Shown here: positions 53,195-63,261 of the stretch, piece by piece
How positions within the stretch are numbered: the first letter of the stretch is position 1
Layout: the number at the start of each line of letters is the position of its first letter
Assembly: GCF_003333265.1 (NCBI RefSeq)
Contig: NZ_QOLB01000029.1
Location: forward strand, 62,001 to 126,000
DNA length: 64,000 nt
Source of the DNA: Candidatus Halocynthiibacter alkanivorans
GTDB lineage: Bacteria > Pseudomonadota > Alphaproteobacteria > Rhodobacterales > Rhodobacteraceae
Direction: 5' to 3'
The notes under the pieces: model-generated
The model's input: only the letters and a program-made list of their open reading frames with translations
Databases searched by the model: none
What the model was told of the DNA's origin: nothing
Position numbers and translations under genes: made by a program

Positions 53195-55537
53195 TCAGCC
53201 CTCACCGTCCTGCAGCCGGTCAATGGCCATCAGAACCCGTTCGGGGGTGGCCGGGCTGTCCAGCCGTGGGCATTCGCGATAATCCGCGATCGAAGCAACC
53301 GCCATCGACAGCGCTTCAAACACCGATATCCCCAGCATGAACGGCGGCTCGCCGACGGCTTTGGACCGTTTGATGGTCAATTCACGGTTCTCTGACCAGT
53401 CGGCCAGGTTCACGTTGAATTCACGCGGCAAGTCAGACGCCAGTGGGATTTTGTAGGTCGAGGGCGCATGGGTGCGCAGGCAGCCCTCGTCATCCCACCA
53501 CAATTCCTCGGTGGTGACCCAGCCCATGCCCTGAACAAACGCGCCTTCGACCTGGCCCTTGTCCAGAATTGGGTTCAGCGAGCGGCCGACGTCGTGCAGG
53601 ATATCTACCCGGTCGACCTGATATTCGCCGGTCAGCGTATCGATGCTGACCTCAGATACCGAGGCGCCGTAAGCGTAATAATAGAACGGGCGGCCTTTGC
53701 CTTTTGCCCGGTCCCAGTGAATGTCCGGCGTTTTGTAAAACCCTGCGGCTGAAAGCTGGATCCGCGCCATATAGGCCTGTTTTATGAAGGCGTTGAACGA
53801 CAGCCGTGTGTCGCCGATATGAACTTCATTGGGGGCGAAAACCACCTCAGACGGGTCAACCTTCCAGGTCTCCGCCGCGAATGTAACGAGGCGCGCTTTG
53901 ATCTGTTCTACCGCGTTCAGCGCCGCCATACCGTTCAGGTCAGAGCCGGACGAAGCTGCGGTAGCCGACGAGTTCGGCACTTTTTCAGTGGTGGTTTGGG
54001 TGATTTTGATACGGTCAAAGTCCACCTGAAACGCGTCCGCCACAACCTGAGCGACCTTGGTGTTCAGCCCCTGCCCCATCTCGGTACCGCCGTGGTTCAG
54101 CGCGATCGAGCCGTCATTGTAGACGTGCACCAGCGCACCGGCCTGGTTGAACCAGGTAGCGGTGAAGGAGATGCCGAATTTGACCGGCGTCAGCGCGATG
54201 CCCTTGCGGATGATGCCGCCTTTGGCATTGTGTTCCAGCACCGCAGCTCTACGCGCCTGATACTGCGAAGTGTCTTCAAGCTCGCCCACCAGGCGCTGCA
54301 GTATATTGTCGGAAACCGTCTGATGATAGGGCGTCAGATCACGGCCTTCGCCGCCATAGAAATTCACTTTGCGGACTTCCAGCGGGTCCTTGCCAAGATG
54401 ATAGGCGATTTCTTCCATGATCCGCTCAGCGGCGATCACCCCGTGCGGGCCACCAAAACCGCGAAATGCGGTGTTGGACACCGTGTTGGTTTTCATCGGC
54501 TTTGAGACCAGGCGCACATGCGGATAGAAATAGGCGTTGTCCGCATGAAACAGGGCGCGGTCGGTGACCGGTCCCGACAGATCCGCCGAAAAACCACAGC
54601 GGGCCGCAAAGCTGCCGTCCAGCGCCTGGATCCGGCCGTCACTGTCAAAGGCGACGTCATAATCGATGACAAAGTCGTGCCGCTTGCCGGTCGCGATCAT
54701 GTCCTGATCCCGGTCAGGGCGGATCTTGACTGCGCGGTTCCATTTTTTCGCCGCCAGTGCTGCCACTGCACAAAACAGGCTCATCTGGCTTTCTTTGCCA
54801 CCAAAACCACCGCCCATGCGGCGCACATTGACCGTCACCGCGTTGGAAGCAACACCCAGAACATGCGCCACCATATGCTGCGCTTCGCTTGGGTGCTGGG
54901 TCGAAGAATAAACCGTTACGTCTTCATCTTCACCAGGCATAGCAAAGGCGATATGGCCTTCAAGATACATGTGATCCTGACCACCGGCGGTCATCTGGCC
55001 CTTGATACGGTGTTCCGCTGCTGCCATCGCGGTTTCAACGTCGCCCCGTTCCAGTTTCAATGGCGCGGTGACACAGGGTCCGCCTGCCTCGATGGCCTGA
55101 ACGGCGTCCAGTATATGCGGCAGTTTTTTGTAGCTGACCTCTGCCAGTTCAGCGGCCCGGCGCGCGGCATCCCGGCTTTCCGCAACTACGGCAAACAGCG
55201 GCTGCCCCCAGAACTCAATCTTGCCGGTGGCAAAAACCGGGTCGTCATTTGAGCCTGTCGGGCTGACGTCATTGACACCGGGAATATCATCCGCAGTCAG
55301 AACGCCGACCACACCAGGCGCCGCCAGAACCGCGCTGAAATCTATGTTTTCGATCTCTGCATGCGCAACTTCAGACAGACCAAGATAGGCGTGCAGCGTG
55401 CCAACCGGCTCGGCGATATCGTCGGTATAATCTGCCGCCCCGGTGACGTGTTTTGTGGCACTGTCATGGCGCAGATCGGTGGTGGCAGCACCCTTGATAA
55501 CCGTTGTGTGTTTCATCGTATTTGCCTGAACGTTCAT
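53195..55537 (-). CDS. xdhB: Xanthine dehydrogenase molybdopterin-binding subunit
   Basis: 780 residues. It has GGGFGGKESQ, TAFRGFGGPHG, GTEMGQGLNTKVAQV and the catalytic Glu in AVGEPPFMLG near the C-terminus. It oxidises hypoxanthine and xanthine to urate. It overlaps xdhA by four bases. Confidence 0.95.
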   Translation of the reverse strand: MNVQANTMKHTTVIKGAATTDLRHDSATKHVTGAADYTDDIAEPVGTLHAYLGLSEVAHAEIENIDFSAVLAAPGVVGVLTADDIPGVNDVSPTGSNDDPVFATGKIEFWGQPLFAVVAESRDAARRAAELAEVSYKKLPHILDAVQAIEAGGPCVTAPLKLERGDVETAMAAAEHRIKGQMTAGGQDHMYLEGHIAFAMPGEDEDVTVYSSTQHPSEAQHMVAHVLGVASNAVTVNVRRMGGGFGGKESQMSLFCAVAALAAKKWNRAVKIRPDRDQDMIATGKRHDFVIDYDVAFDSDGRIQALDGSFAARCGFSADLSGPVTDRALFHADNAYFYPHVRLVSKPMKTNTVSNTAFRGFGGPHGVIAAERIMEEIAYHLGKDPLEVRKVNFYGGEGRDLTPYHQTVSDNILQRLVGELEDTSQYQARRAAVLEHNAKGGIIRKGIALTPVKFGISFTATWFNQAGALVHVYNDGSIALNHGGTEMGQGLNTKVAQVVADAFQVDFDRIKITQTTTEKVPNSSATAASSGSDLNGMAALNAVEQIKARLVTFAAETWKVDPSEVVFAPNEVHIGDTRLSFNAFIKQAYMARIQLSAAGFYKTPDIHWDRAKGKGRPFYYYAYGASVSEVSIDTLTGEYQVDRVDILHDVGRSLNPILDKGQVEGAFVQGMGWVTTEELWWDDEGCLRTHAPSTYKIPLASDLPREFNVNLADWSENRELTIKRSKAVGEPPFMLGISVFEALSMAVASIADYRECPRLDSPATPERVLMAIDRLQDGEG

Positions 55538-56997
55538 ACCCGCACCAACTGCGCTGTCTGATCAGCGCTCCCTTTTTCGAGCCAGAACCGGCGGAACAGA
55601 TTTTGGGATACCCGCAGCCGGTAGTCCGCCGAGGCACGCCAATCCGAGAGCGGCGTGAAATCTTTGCCAAGCTCCCTGGACGCTGCGATCAACGTTGCTT
55701 CACTCCAGGCCTGACCGATCAGTACCGCCTCAGCATGTGCCGCACGTTTGGGCGTCGCTGCCATGCCGCCAAAGGCGATGTTGGCGCGTAAGATCATGCC
55801 GTTTTCAACCGTCAGGTTAAACGCTGCGCAGACCGAAGAAATGTCCTCATCCCGGCGCTTGGTGATTTTATAGGCGGCGTGAAGCGTGTTGGCCGCGGCT
55901 TTCGGAATGTGGATGCTTTCCACAAAGTCACCCTCTTCCCGGTCCTGCTTGCCGTAGGCGATAAAAAACTCAGCAATCGGAACCACACGTCTGGTGGCGC
56001 CTTTGCGCAGCGTGATCTCAGCGCCAAGTGCGATCAAAAGCGGTGGTGTGTCGCCGATCGGGGACCCGTTGGCGATATTGCCACCGATGGTGCCCATATT
56101 GCGCACTTGCCAGCCGGCAATACGGTTCCAGAACTCCGCCAGATGCGGGAAGTTGGAGGTCAGAACAGTCTCAGCTTCAGAATAAGTAGCACCTGCGCCC
56201 AGGGTGATATTGTCACCATCGCTGCTGATCTGCTTCAGCCCATCCAGATGGCCAATGAAAACTGCAGGCGAAATCGGGCGCATCATTTTTGTGACCCAGA
56301 GGCCAACATCGGTCGATCCTGCAACAATGGTGGCTTGCGGATGTTCCTGCAGCACCACGGCCAGGTCATCGACATCTGCTGGTACGATTGCCAGATCGCT
56401 GCCTTCAGACAGTTCAACCCGTGCGCCATCCTTATACGCGGCAAGACGTGCCATCGTGGCGTCACGTTCCGCCAACAGATAGTCACTTGTTGGCGTGCCA
56501 TATTGAGACACAGCATGTGCGGCCTTGATGATCGGTTCATAGCCGGTGCAACGGCACAGATTGCCCTGCAGCGCGGTCTCGATCTCTGTGCGCGAGGGAC
56601 TGGGGGATTGCATCCACAGCGCGTAGAGCGACATCACAATGCCTGGCGTGCAAAAGCCACATTGGCTGCCGTGGAAATCCACCATAGCCTGCTGCACCGG
56701 ATGAAGCCGCCCCTCGGGCCCACGCAAATGTTCGATGGTTACAATGTGACAGCCGTCAAGCGACGCCATAAAGCGAATGCAGGCGTTGACGGTTTCATAG
56801 ATCAGTTCCCCGTTTGCAATCCGGCCGATCAGCACGGTACAGGCACCGCAGTCCCCCTCCGCACAACCTTCTTTGGTGCCCGTCAGACGACGCTCAATCC
56901 TGAGAAAGTCCAGCACCGTATCCGTTGCAGAAACCTCCGCGATGCACTGCTCGCGGTCGTTCAGAAGAAATCGAATTTCTCGACGTATCGCCTGCAT
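55534..56997 (-). CDS. xdhA: Xanthine dehydrogenase FAD/2Fe-2S subunit
   Basis: 487 residues. The N-terminal plant-type 2Fe-2S cluster is GCAEGDCGACTV, the second cluster CGFCTPG with CRCTGY, and the FAD domain contains VAGSTDVGLWV and MGTIGGNIANGSPIGD. It passes electrons from molybdenum to NAD. It is the first gene of the xdhABC-ABC-bmp-guaD operon, divergent from the LysR gene. Confidence 0.95.
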   Translation of the reverse strand: MQAIRREIRFLLNDREQCIAEVSATDTVLDFLRIERRLTGTKEGCAEGDCGACTVLIGRIANGELIYETVNACIRFMASLDGCHIVTIEHLRGPEGRLHPVQQAMVDFHGSQCGFCTPGIVMSLYALWMQSPSPSRTEIETALQGNLCRCTGYEPIIKAAHAVSQYGTPTSDYLLAERDATMARLAAYKDGARVELSEGSDLAIVPADVDDLAVVLQEHPQATIVAGSTDVGLWVTKMMRPISPAVFIGHLDGLKQISSDGDNITLGAGATYSEAETVLTSNFPHLAEFWNRIAGWQVRNMGTIGGNIANGSPIGDTPPLLIALGAEITLRKGATRRVVPIAEFFIAYGKQDREEGDFVESIHIPKAAANTLHAAYKITKRRDEDISSVCAAFNLTVENGMILRANIAFGGMAATPKRAAHAEAVLIGQAWSEATLIAASRELGKDFTPLSDWRASADYRLRVSQNLFRRFWLEKGSADQTAQLVRV

Positions 56998-57092
56998 TAA
57001 ACGGGCCTCCCGGAAAAGCGAACTTTTGTCCGCAGCATTTCGTTGGGCTGACCCTAATCCGGGGCATTACCCGCAAGATACCGGGCATTTCC

Positions 57093-57121
57093 TTCGACAC
57101 TTTCAACGTTTCGTATATAAT
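57093..57121 (+). promoter_or_regulatory. Sigma-70-like promoter for the right LysR gene
   Basis: TTCGAC (57093-57098), a 17-base spacer and TATAAT (57116-57121), reading toward the LysR start at 57228. Confidence 0.45.
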
Positions 57122-57227
57122 GACCGTGGCGCGCATCAGAGATGCCGGACCCATTGGAATTCCCAGCCGTTTTCCAGAGTTTGGGCCAGCAGGCATATCC
57201 GTAGCCACAACAGCCAGGAGAGGCCCA

Positions 57228-58142
57228 ATGCCCTATGTCGAAAGTATCAAGGTCTTTGTCCGGGTGGTGGAACTGGGCAGCATCACCGCTGGCGGCCGCG
57301 ATCTGCGCCTGACACCGGCAGTTGCCAGCAACAGAATCAAGGAACTGGAAAGCCGCCTGGGGGTGCGTTTGTTCAACCGCACCACCCGCGTGCTGACGCC
57401 GACCGAAGTGGGGCGGATTTTTTACGAGCACGCCAAAAAAGTCATCGGCACTCTTGAGGACGCGGAGGCCGTCGTTGCAAGTTTTTCCGACAGCCCGCGC
57501 GGCGTCATCCGCGTGACGGCGCCTCTGGGCATTGGCCGCCGGATCGTGGCGCCGCTGGTGCCGGTTTTCTGCGAACTCTACCCTGAGGTCGATGTGCGCC
57601 TGCGATTGTCGGACCGCAGAGTAGACATTGTTGAGGACAGTCTGGATCTGGCATTTTTCCTCGGCGAACTGGTTGATTCCAATCTAAAACTCAGAAAAAT
57701 CATGAACTGTCCGCGCGTGCTGGCCGCCGCCCCCGGATATCTGCAGAAACACGGGACACCAAAAACGCCGGACGATCTGATTTCAAAAAACCACAATTGC
57801 CTTTTGCTGCGCTATCCGCGCTCGCCGGAATATTTCTGGACATTGAAGACAGTGGACGGCCCGCGCAAAATGGAAGTTTCCGGCCGGTATGACGCTGATG
57901 ATGCGGATGTGCTGACAGAATGGGCGCTGGACGGGCATGGCATCATCAACCGGCCAGAGTTTGATATTGAGCGGCATTTTCGTTCGGGAAAACTGATCGA
58001 AGTGCTGCCGGATACACCGCCGGTTCCGATCTCTTTTGGCTGTCTCTATCCGCACCGGAAGCTGCAGGATCCAAAGATCCGCCTGTTCGTAGATTTCATG
58101 ATCGATCACGCCCGCAGAATTATCGACGGTGGCGGAACTTAA
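57228..58142 (+). CDS. LysR-family regulator, right boundary of purine island
   Basis: 304 residues from the ATG at 57228, with CCAGGAGAGG upstream. The helix-turn-helix is GSITAGGRDLRLTPAVASNRIKELE; the effector domain matches the LysR at 34.6-35.5 kb throughout ([34 protein letters not shown]). It is divergent from xdhA and is the likely regulator of the xdh operon. The pair of paralogues brackets the whole purine region. Confidence 0.92.
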   Translation: MPYVESIKVFVRVVELGSITAGGRDLRLTPAVASNRIKELESRLGVRLFNRTTRVLTPTEVGRIFYEHAKKVIGTLEDAEAVVASFSDSPRGVIRVTAPLGIGRRIVAPLVPVFCELYPEVDVRLRLSDRRVDIVEDSLDLAFFLGELVDSNLKLRKIMNCPRVLAAAPGYLQKHGTPKTPDDLISKNHNCLLLRYPRSPEYFWTLKTVDGPRKMEVSGRYDADDADVLTEWALDGHGIINRPEFDIERHFRSGKLIEVLPDTPPVPISFGCLYPHRKLQDPKIRLFVDFMIDHARRIIDGGGT

Positions 58143-58510
58143 ACCACAACAGACGCGCCCGTTGTCCTGCGATCCGGGTGCTAGCTGCCGCACGCGTGCG
58201 CCATACACGTCGCTCTCGCGATGATTTTGGCGACTTCCCTGTCGATTTACGCCCCGTTCCTTTTGTTCGGGCGCCTGAGCCGCCGGGCCAGACCTGGCCC
58301 CCTAACTCCGCCTCATGCCCCGCGCCTGGTGGTTGCCATGAGCGCGAAACTCACGGATCAATAAGGCAATCAGAAGCCACACGCGCTGAGATCAACCAAG
58401 TTCGTCGCTCATGCGGCCCTCAGAAGCAGGGCAGTGCGCCCCGGTGCAATATCACAGCCGGGGGTGGCAATCGTGCTGCCGGTCTCTGCCTTTGTGGCCG
58501 CGTTACCGGA
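58143..58510. other. 368-base convergent intergenic region
   Basis: Lies between the LysR stop and the crotonase stop. I see no gene and no convincing terminator. Confidence 0.5.
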
Positions 58511-59311
58511 TCAGTCCGGACGCACGCGGGCTGCGGTTTTGTTGGCAAAAGCTTCAAGCCGTGCGCGCGACGCTGGTTGCGTGTTCACAATACCCGCCAT
58601 CACCGCTTCGGCATAGGAGGCATCCAGCGGTGACATGTTCTGGAAATGCGAAATCGCCGAACAGATGGCAAAATTTGACAGCGGCGGGTTTTTGACCGCG
58701 GCGCGGGCCAGTTCCATCGCTTTGTCTTCCGCGCTGTCTTCCACCAAATACTGGCACAGCCCGACGTCAACCGCCTCCTGGCCTTTATAGATCCGCCCGG
58801 TCAGCATCATGTCGATCATGCGGGATTTGCCCACCAGATCGGCGACCCGGATGGTGGCGCCACCGCCGGTGAACAACCCACGCTGCCCTTCGGGAAGCGC
58901 AAAATAGGTGCCCAGATCCGCCACCCGGATATGGGCGGACGAGGCCAGTTCCAGCCCGCCGCCAACCACCGCGCCCTTGAGCGCCGCAATCACCGGGATG
59001 CCGGAATATTCGATTTTGTTGAACGCCTCGTGCCAGCGCATGCAGAGATGCATGAAATCCGCCGCCGAGCGGTCCTCGTTGAAATGCTCCACCAGATCCA
59101 GCCCGGCACAGAAATGATCACCATTGGAGCGCAGCACCACCGCCTGGGCGCCTTCGCGCGGCAGGATCGAAAACAGCGTCACAAATTCTTCAATCGTCGC
59201 CGCATCCAGCGCGTTGCGCTTGGCAGGCCGGTTCAGCGACACAATGGCGATGTTGTCCTCGCCCATCTCCACGTCGAGATTCACCAGAGGTTTTTGTTCG
59301 ATCTTAATCAC
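58511..59311 (-). CDS. Crotonase, DmdD-like enoyl/methylthioacryloyl-CoA hydratase
   Basis: 266 residues. It has [13 protein letters not shown], the oxyanion and catalytic Glu in [12 protein letters not shown] and the second Glu in [15 protein letters not shown]. The C-terminal [13 protein letters not shown] and [11 protein letters not shown] strongly recall DmdD, the methylthioacryloyl-CoA hydratase of DMSP demethylation in Ruegeria. It overlaps the ligase by four bases. DmdD-type enzymes also hydrate crotonyl-CoA, so the physiological substrate is not certain. Confidence 0.85.
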   Translation of the reverse strand: MIKIEQKPLVNLDVEMGEDNIAIVSLNRPAKRNALDAATIEEFVTLFSILPREGAQAVVLRSNGDHFCAGLDLVEHFNEDRSAADFMHLCMRWHEAFNKIEYSGIPVIAALKGAVVGGGLELASSAHIRVADLGTYFALPEGQRGLFTGGGATIRVADLVGKSRMIDMMLTGRIYKGQEAVDVGLCQYLVEDSAEDKAMELARAAVKNPPLSNFAICSAISHFQNMSPLDASYAEAVMAGIVNTQPASRARLEAFANKTAARVRPD

Positions 59312-60942
59312 GTCTTGTCCTTCCCCATCTCACGGGCGCGTTCCCGCAACAGGAACTTTTGAATTTTACCGGTCGCGGTCTTGGGCAGGTCCCCGAACAC
59401 CACCGCTTTTGGTACTTTGAACCCTGCCAGCCGCTCTTTGCAGAAAGCGATGATCCCTGCTTCGTCTGCGGCAGCGTCACTGCGCAATTCCACGAAAGCA
59501 CAGGGGCTTTCCCCCCATTTGGGATGCGGCATCGCAACCACCGCCACAGCGGCAATGGCCGGATGGTGGTGCAGCGCGTTTTCGACCTCGACCGAAGATA
59601 TGTTTTCGCCGCCGGAAATGATCACATCTTTCAGCCGGTCTTTGATCTGCACATAGCTGTTGGCATGTACCACGGCGCCATCCCCGGACCAGAACTGACC
59701 GTTCTCAAACGCCGCCGCAGTTGCCGTCGCGTCTTTATAATAGCCCTTCATCACCACGTTGCCACGAATGGCAATTTCGCCCTGGGTTTTCCCGTCTTTT
59801 GGCACCTCGCCCCCAGTGGCACGGTCGACAACAGCAAAACCTTCGACCATGGGAAAACCAACCCCCTGCATGGCCTGCATTTCGGCCTGCTCATCGGCGC
59901 TCAAAGCGTCCCATTCTTCGCGCCAGATGCATTGCGACACATGGCCATAGGTTTCCGTCAGCCCATAGACCTGCATCACCTCAAAGCCCAGCGCCCGGGT
60001 TTTCGCCAGCACCGCCGGCGGCGGTGGCGCGCCTGCGGTGAACACTTTGAGCGGCGGCGAAAACGGCGCTTCTGGCGCGTCTTCGCTGTCCGCCAGCATC
60101 GCCAGGATCACAGGCGCCGCGCCAAAATGCGTCACGCCCTCCTCTTTGATCGCGCGAAACAGTTTTTGCGGCAGCGCGTCGCGGGTGAACACCATTCGCG
60201 CACCGACCATGGCCATCGCCCAGGGGTGGTTCCAGCCATTGCAATGGAACATCGGCACCACCGACAGGTAGACCGGGTTTTGCGGCACATTCCATCCGGC
60301 AATTGTGCCCATGCTCATCAGATAGGCGCCACGATGGTGATAGACCACACCTTTGGGTTTGCCGGAGGTGCCCGAGGTGTAATTCAGCGCCAGCGCCTGC
60401 CATTCATCTGCGGGCAGCCTGGGTGCGAAACCGCCATCACCACTGGCAATCATATCCTCGTAATTGTGCTGGCCGAACCCCGGTGTTGCACCGGCCTGGT
60501 CATCGATGATGTCGATCACCGGAATCTCGCGGCCCAGGATGTCAAACGCCGCCCGCAAGAGCGGCGCATAGGCGCTGTCGGCAATCACCAGCTGACTGTC
60601 TGCATGATCCAGAATATAGGCAATGGTCTCTGCTTCGAGGCGTGAATTGATTGTGTTCAGCACCGCGCCGGTCATCGGCACCGCATAATGCAGTTCAAAC
60701 AGCGCCGGAATATTGGGGGCGATCACCGACACCGTATCCCCAAGCCCGATGCCCCGCGCCACCAGCGCTGAGGCAAAAGCCTGGCAGCGCCGCTCAACGT
60801 CGGACCAGCTGTAGCGGTGGTCGCCATAGCTCACCGCCTCCCGGTCGCCAAAAACGCCGGCCGCGCGGGATAAAAACGAAAGAGGCGTCAACGCCACATA
60901 GTTGGCCGCTGTCCTGGGCAAAGCGTCAAAATTTTTGTGCAT
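59308..60942 (-). CDS. Acyl-CoA ligase (AMP-forming), DmdB-like
   Basis: 544 residues from the ATG at 60942 (AGGGAA upstream). The AMP motif is [11 protein letters not shown], followed by [20 protein letters not shown] and the catalytic Lys in KTATGKIQK. The N-terminus resembles short/medium-chain or aryl acid ligases of the plant AAE type. Pairing with a DmdD-like crotonase suggests activation of methylmercaptopropionate or another short acid; this is inference. Confidence 0.88.
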   Translation of the reverse strand: MHKNFDALPRTAANYVALTPLSFLSRAAGVFGDREAVSYGDHRYSWSDVERRCQAFASALVARGIGLGDTVSVIAPNIPALFELHYAVPMTGAVLNTINSRLEAETIAYILDHADSQLVIADSAYAPLLRAAFDILGREIPVIDIIDDQAGATPGFGQHNYEDMIASGDGGFAPRLPADEWQALALNYTSGTSGKPKGVVYHHRGAYLMSMGTIAGWNVPQNPVYLSVVPMFHCNGWNHPWAMAMVGARMVFTRDALPQKLFRAIKEEGVTHFGAAPVILAMLADSEDAPEAPFSPPLKVFTAGAPPPPAVLAKTRALGFEVMQVYGLTETYGHVSQCIWREEWDALSADEQAEMQAMQGVGFPMVEGFAVVDRATGGEVPKDGKTQGEIAIRGNVVMKGYYKDATATAAAFENGQFWSGDGAVVHANSYVQIKDRLKDVIISGGENISSVEVENALHHHPAIAAVAVVAMPHPKWGESPCAFVELRSDAAADEAGIIAFCKERLAGFKVPKAVVFGDLPKTATGKIQKFLLRERAREMGKDKT

Positions 60943-60992
60943 CCCGAATTCCCTGTGAAGTGTCCGGCTGACCTGGGGCCGGGCCAGTGTTG

Positions 60993-61013
60993 CCCCGGTC
61001 ATCAGGACCGGGG
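60993..61013. terminator. Intercistronic hairpin between DmdA-like and ligase genes
   Basis: CCCCGGTC and GACCGGGG pair perfectly around ATCAG. No T-run, so attenuation or RNA stability is more likely than full termination. Confidence 0.4.
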
Positions 61014-61031
61014 ACTTGCTGCGCTATTTGT

Positions 61032-62135
61032 TTACAAAAACGGAAAGTCTACAAGCACGCCGTTCTGCGGTCCGTCGGCGCGCATCACCTGCACCCGGTC
61101 TCCCGGCCCACATGTGCTTGAAATCAATGCAAAGCCGATGTTCTTTTTCATACGCCAGGACCAGGAACAATTGGTCAGATGACCCATTTTCCTGCCCTCG
61201 CAGGTGATTTCGTTCCAGCCTGGTTCCGGCACCAGAGCGCTGTCCCCGTCCAGGATCACCCCAAGCTGCTGCCGCACCGCGCCCCGCGCTTTAATGTCAC
61301 GCAGCGCCTGAATGCCGATCACATCGTCCGGCACATCCAGATCAACAAAGCCGCCAAGACGCACCTCATAGGGGTTGGTCACATCGTCCGTGTCACCGCC
61401 ATAAGACAGCAACCCGCTTTCCACCCGTTCTGAAGGATTGGGATTACCCGGGCCAATACCCCATGCCTGCCCGGCCTCGCGCACAATATTCCACAGCTCT
61501 TCGCCCCGGCTGCCATCCATCAGATACAGCTCAAAACCGCCCTGCTTGGACCAGCCCGACCGCGCCACAGCAACCGGTATTCCTCTCAACGTGGTCTCCT
61601 GAAACCAGAAATATTTCAGATCCCGCACCCAGTCGCCAAACAGATGCGCCACCACATCTTCGGCTTTTGGCCCCTGCAGCGCCATCGGTGAGACATCCGG
61701 CTCCGACACCTGCACGTTCAAGCCGCGTTCCGCCGCAACCGCCCGTGCCCAGAACAATATATTTGAATCCGCGATCGACAGCCAATAGCGGTCATCCGCC
61801 AGTTTCAGCAGGATCGGATCATTGATCAGCACGCCATCATGATTGCACATGGCGACGTATTTCCCCTGCCCCACTTTGCAGCGGCTCAGGTCGCGCGGGC
61901 TCAGGATCTGGGCCAGGGTGCCGGCATCCGGTCCCAAAAGTTCGACCTGACGCTCAACGGCCACATCCCACTGGCTGACACCATTGATCAGACGCCAATA
62001 TTCGCCCTCAGGATCGCCGTAGCCGGTCGGCATCAGCATCTGATTGTACGTGGTGAAGGATGCCACGCCCTCTTTCAGCGTTGCATTGTAATAAACCGAG
62101 GGGCGCACACGCGCAGAAGGAGCAATGACAGCCAT
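61032..62135 (-). CDS. GcvT-family protein, DmdA-like (DMSP demethylase-like)
   Basis: 367 residues from the ATG at 62135 with AGGAAC upstream, close to DmdA length. It shares with DmdA the segments YNQMLMPTGYG (YNHMLLPT in DmdA), QWDVAVERQVEL, EPDVSPMALQGPKA, ARSGWSKQGGFELY and ERVESGLLSYG. Several regions differ, especially the C-terminal 100 residues, so it may be a non-DMSP tetrahydrofolate-dependent demethylase. It heads the operon with the ligase and crotonase. Confidence 0.82.
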   Translation of the reverse strand: MAVIAPSARVRPSVYYNATLKEGVASFTTYNQMLMPTGYGDPEGEYWRLINGVSQWDVAVERQVELLGPDAGTLAQILSPRDLSRCKVGQGKYVAMCNHDGVLINDPILLKLADDRYWLSIADSNILFWARAVAAERGLNVQVSEPDVSPMALQGPKAEDVVAHLFGDWVRDLKYFWFQETTLRGIPVAVARSGWSKQGGFELYLMDGSRGEELWNIVREAGQAWGIGPGNPNPSERVESGLLSYGGDTDDVTNPYEVRLGGFVDLDVPDDVIGIQALRDIKARGAVRQQLGVILDGDSALVPEPGWNEITCEGRKMGHLTNCSWSWRMKKNIGFALISSTCGPGDRVQVMRADGPQNGVLVDFPFL

Positions 62136-62373
62136 GTTAGTTCCTGTGTTGAGGGCGATCCTGGCGGCACCAGGTTCCCGCCTATCAGCACCAGATCTGC
62201 TGGTGCTGACAAACAACCAAATCACAGGCTCAGCCCAACTTTTGCGACGGTATCGGCGCAGCACCTCTGCGGCTCCGGCGTCGCGCTAGTCTTGTGCGGG
62301 CAAAATTCCTGATTTGACAGTTCGGATAAAATCGACAGGATAAACGACCGACCGCAAAAAGAGACCCGCGCTG

Positions 62374-63261
62374 ATGAAAAACCACCTGCCACCGCTGCCC
62401 TGGCTGCGGGCCTTTGAGGCCGCCGCCCGCCATCTCAGTTTCACCCTCGCCGCCCGGGAACTGGGGCTGACCCAGGCTGCGGTCTCCAAACAGGTCAAAC
62501 TGCTGGAACACCACCTTGGCGAAGCGCTGTTTCACCGCCAGGCCCGCAGCCTGAGTCTCAGCAAAGCCGCGCTCTCTTATCTTCCCAGCGTGCAGGACGG
62601 TTTTGAGCGCATCAGAACCGGCACCGAAGAAGTCTTTGCCGGGCGCAAAACCGGCATTCTGACCCTGCGGGTACAGTCGACCTTTTCGGTGAACTGGCTG
62701 GCCCCGCGCCTGCCGGATTTCTTTGCCACCCATCCCGGCACACCCCTGCGGATCATCTCCATCATCTGGGCCGACGATCCGGACGCCGGGCAGTTCGATC
62801 TCGACATCCGCTATGGCAGTGGCCGCTGGAACGGCTATCACTGCGACCGGCTCAGCCACGACCGTTTGCGACCGCTGTGCAGCCCCCGGACTGCCCGGGA
62901 ACTGACCCAGCCCACCGACCTGGAAGATCATCGCATGCTGCATGTGATGGGCTATCTCGAAGGCTGGGGCATCTGGCTCAAAGCCGCCGGCCTGCCCCAC
63001 ATTCCTGCCGGGGCCGGGATCCAGTTCGACACCTCCCTGCTTGCCTATCAAGTTGCCGCAAGCCACGGCGGCATCGCGCTTGGCCGCAGCTGCCTCTGCG
63101 AATCCGCGCTGGCCACCGGCGCGCTGGTCGCCCCTTTTGCGTTGTCAGTGCCTGTAGAGGAAGCCTTCTACCTGCTCAGCCCGCAAGACCGTCCCGCCCA
63201 CCCTGACAGCGCGCTATTTCGCGACTGGATCCTGCAACAACTCCGCCCCAGCCCGGGCTGA
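62374..63261 (+). CDS. LysR-family regulator (GcvA-like)
   Basis: 295 residues. It starts LPPLPWLRAFEAAARHLSFTLAARELGLTQAAVS, the GcvA-type helix-turn-helix, and has the matching effector domain (FDLDIRYGSG, GGIALGRSCLCE). It is divergent from the DmdA-like gene across 238 bases and probably controls that operon. GcvA-type regulators often sense amino acids or one-carbon metabolites. Confidence 0.92.
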   Translation: MKNHLPPLPWLRAFEAAARHLSFTLAARELGLTQAAVSKQVKLLEHHLGEALFHRQARSLSLSKAALSYLPSVQDGFERIRTGTEEVFAGRKTGILTLRVQSTFSVNWLAPRLPDFFATHPGTPLRIISIIWADDPDAGQFDLDIRYGSGRWNGYHCDRLSHDRLRPLCSPRTARELTQPTDLEDHRMLHVMGYLEGWGIWLKAAGLPHIPAGAGIQFDTSLLAYQVAASHGGIALGRSCLCESALATGALVAPFALSVPVEEAFYLLSPQDRPAHPDSALFRDWILQQLRPSPG

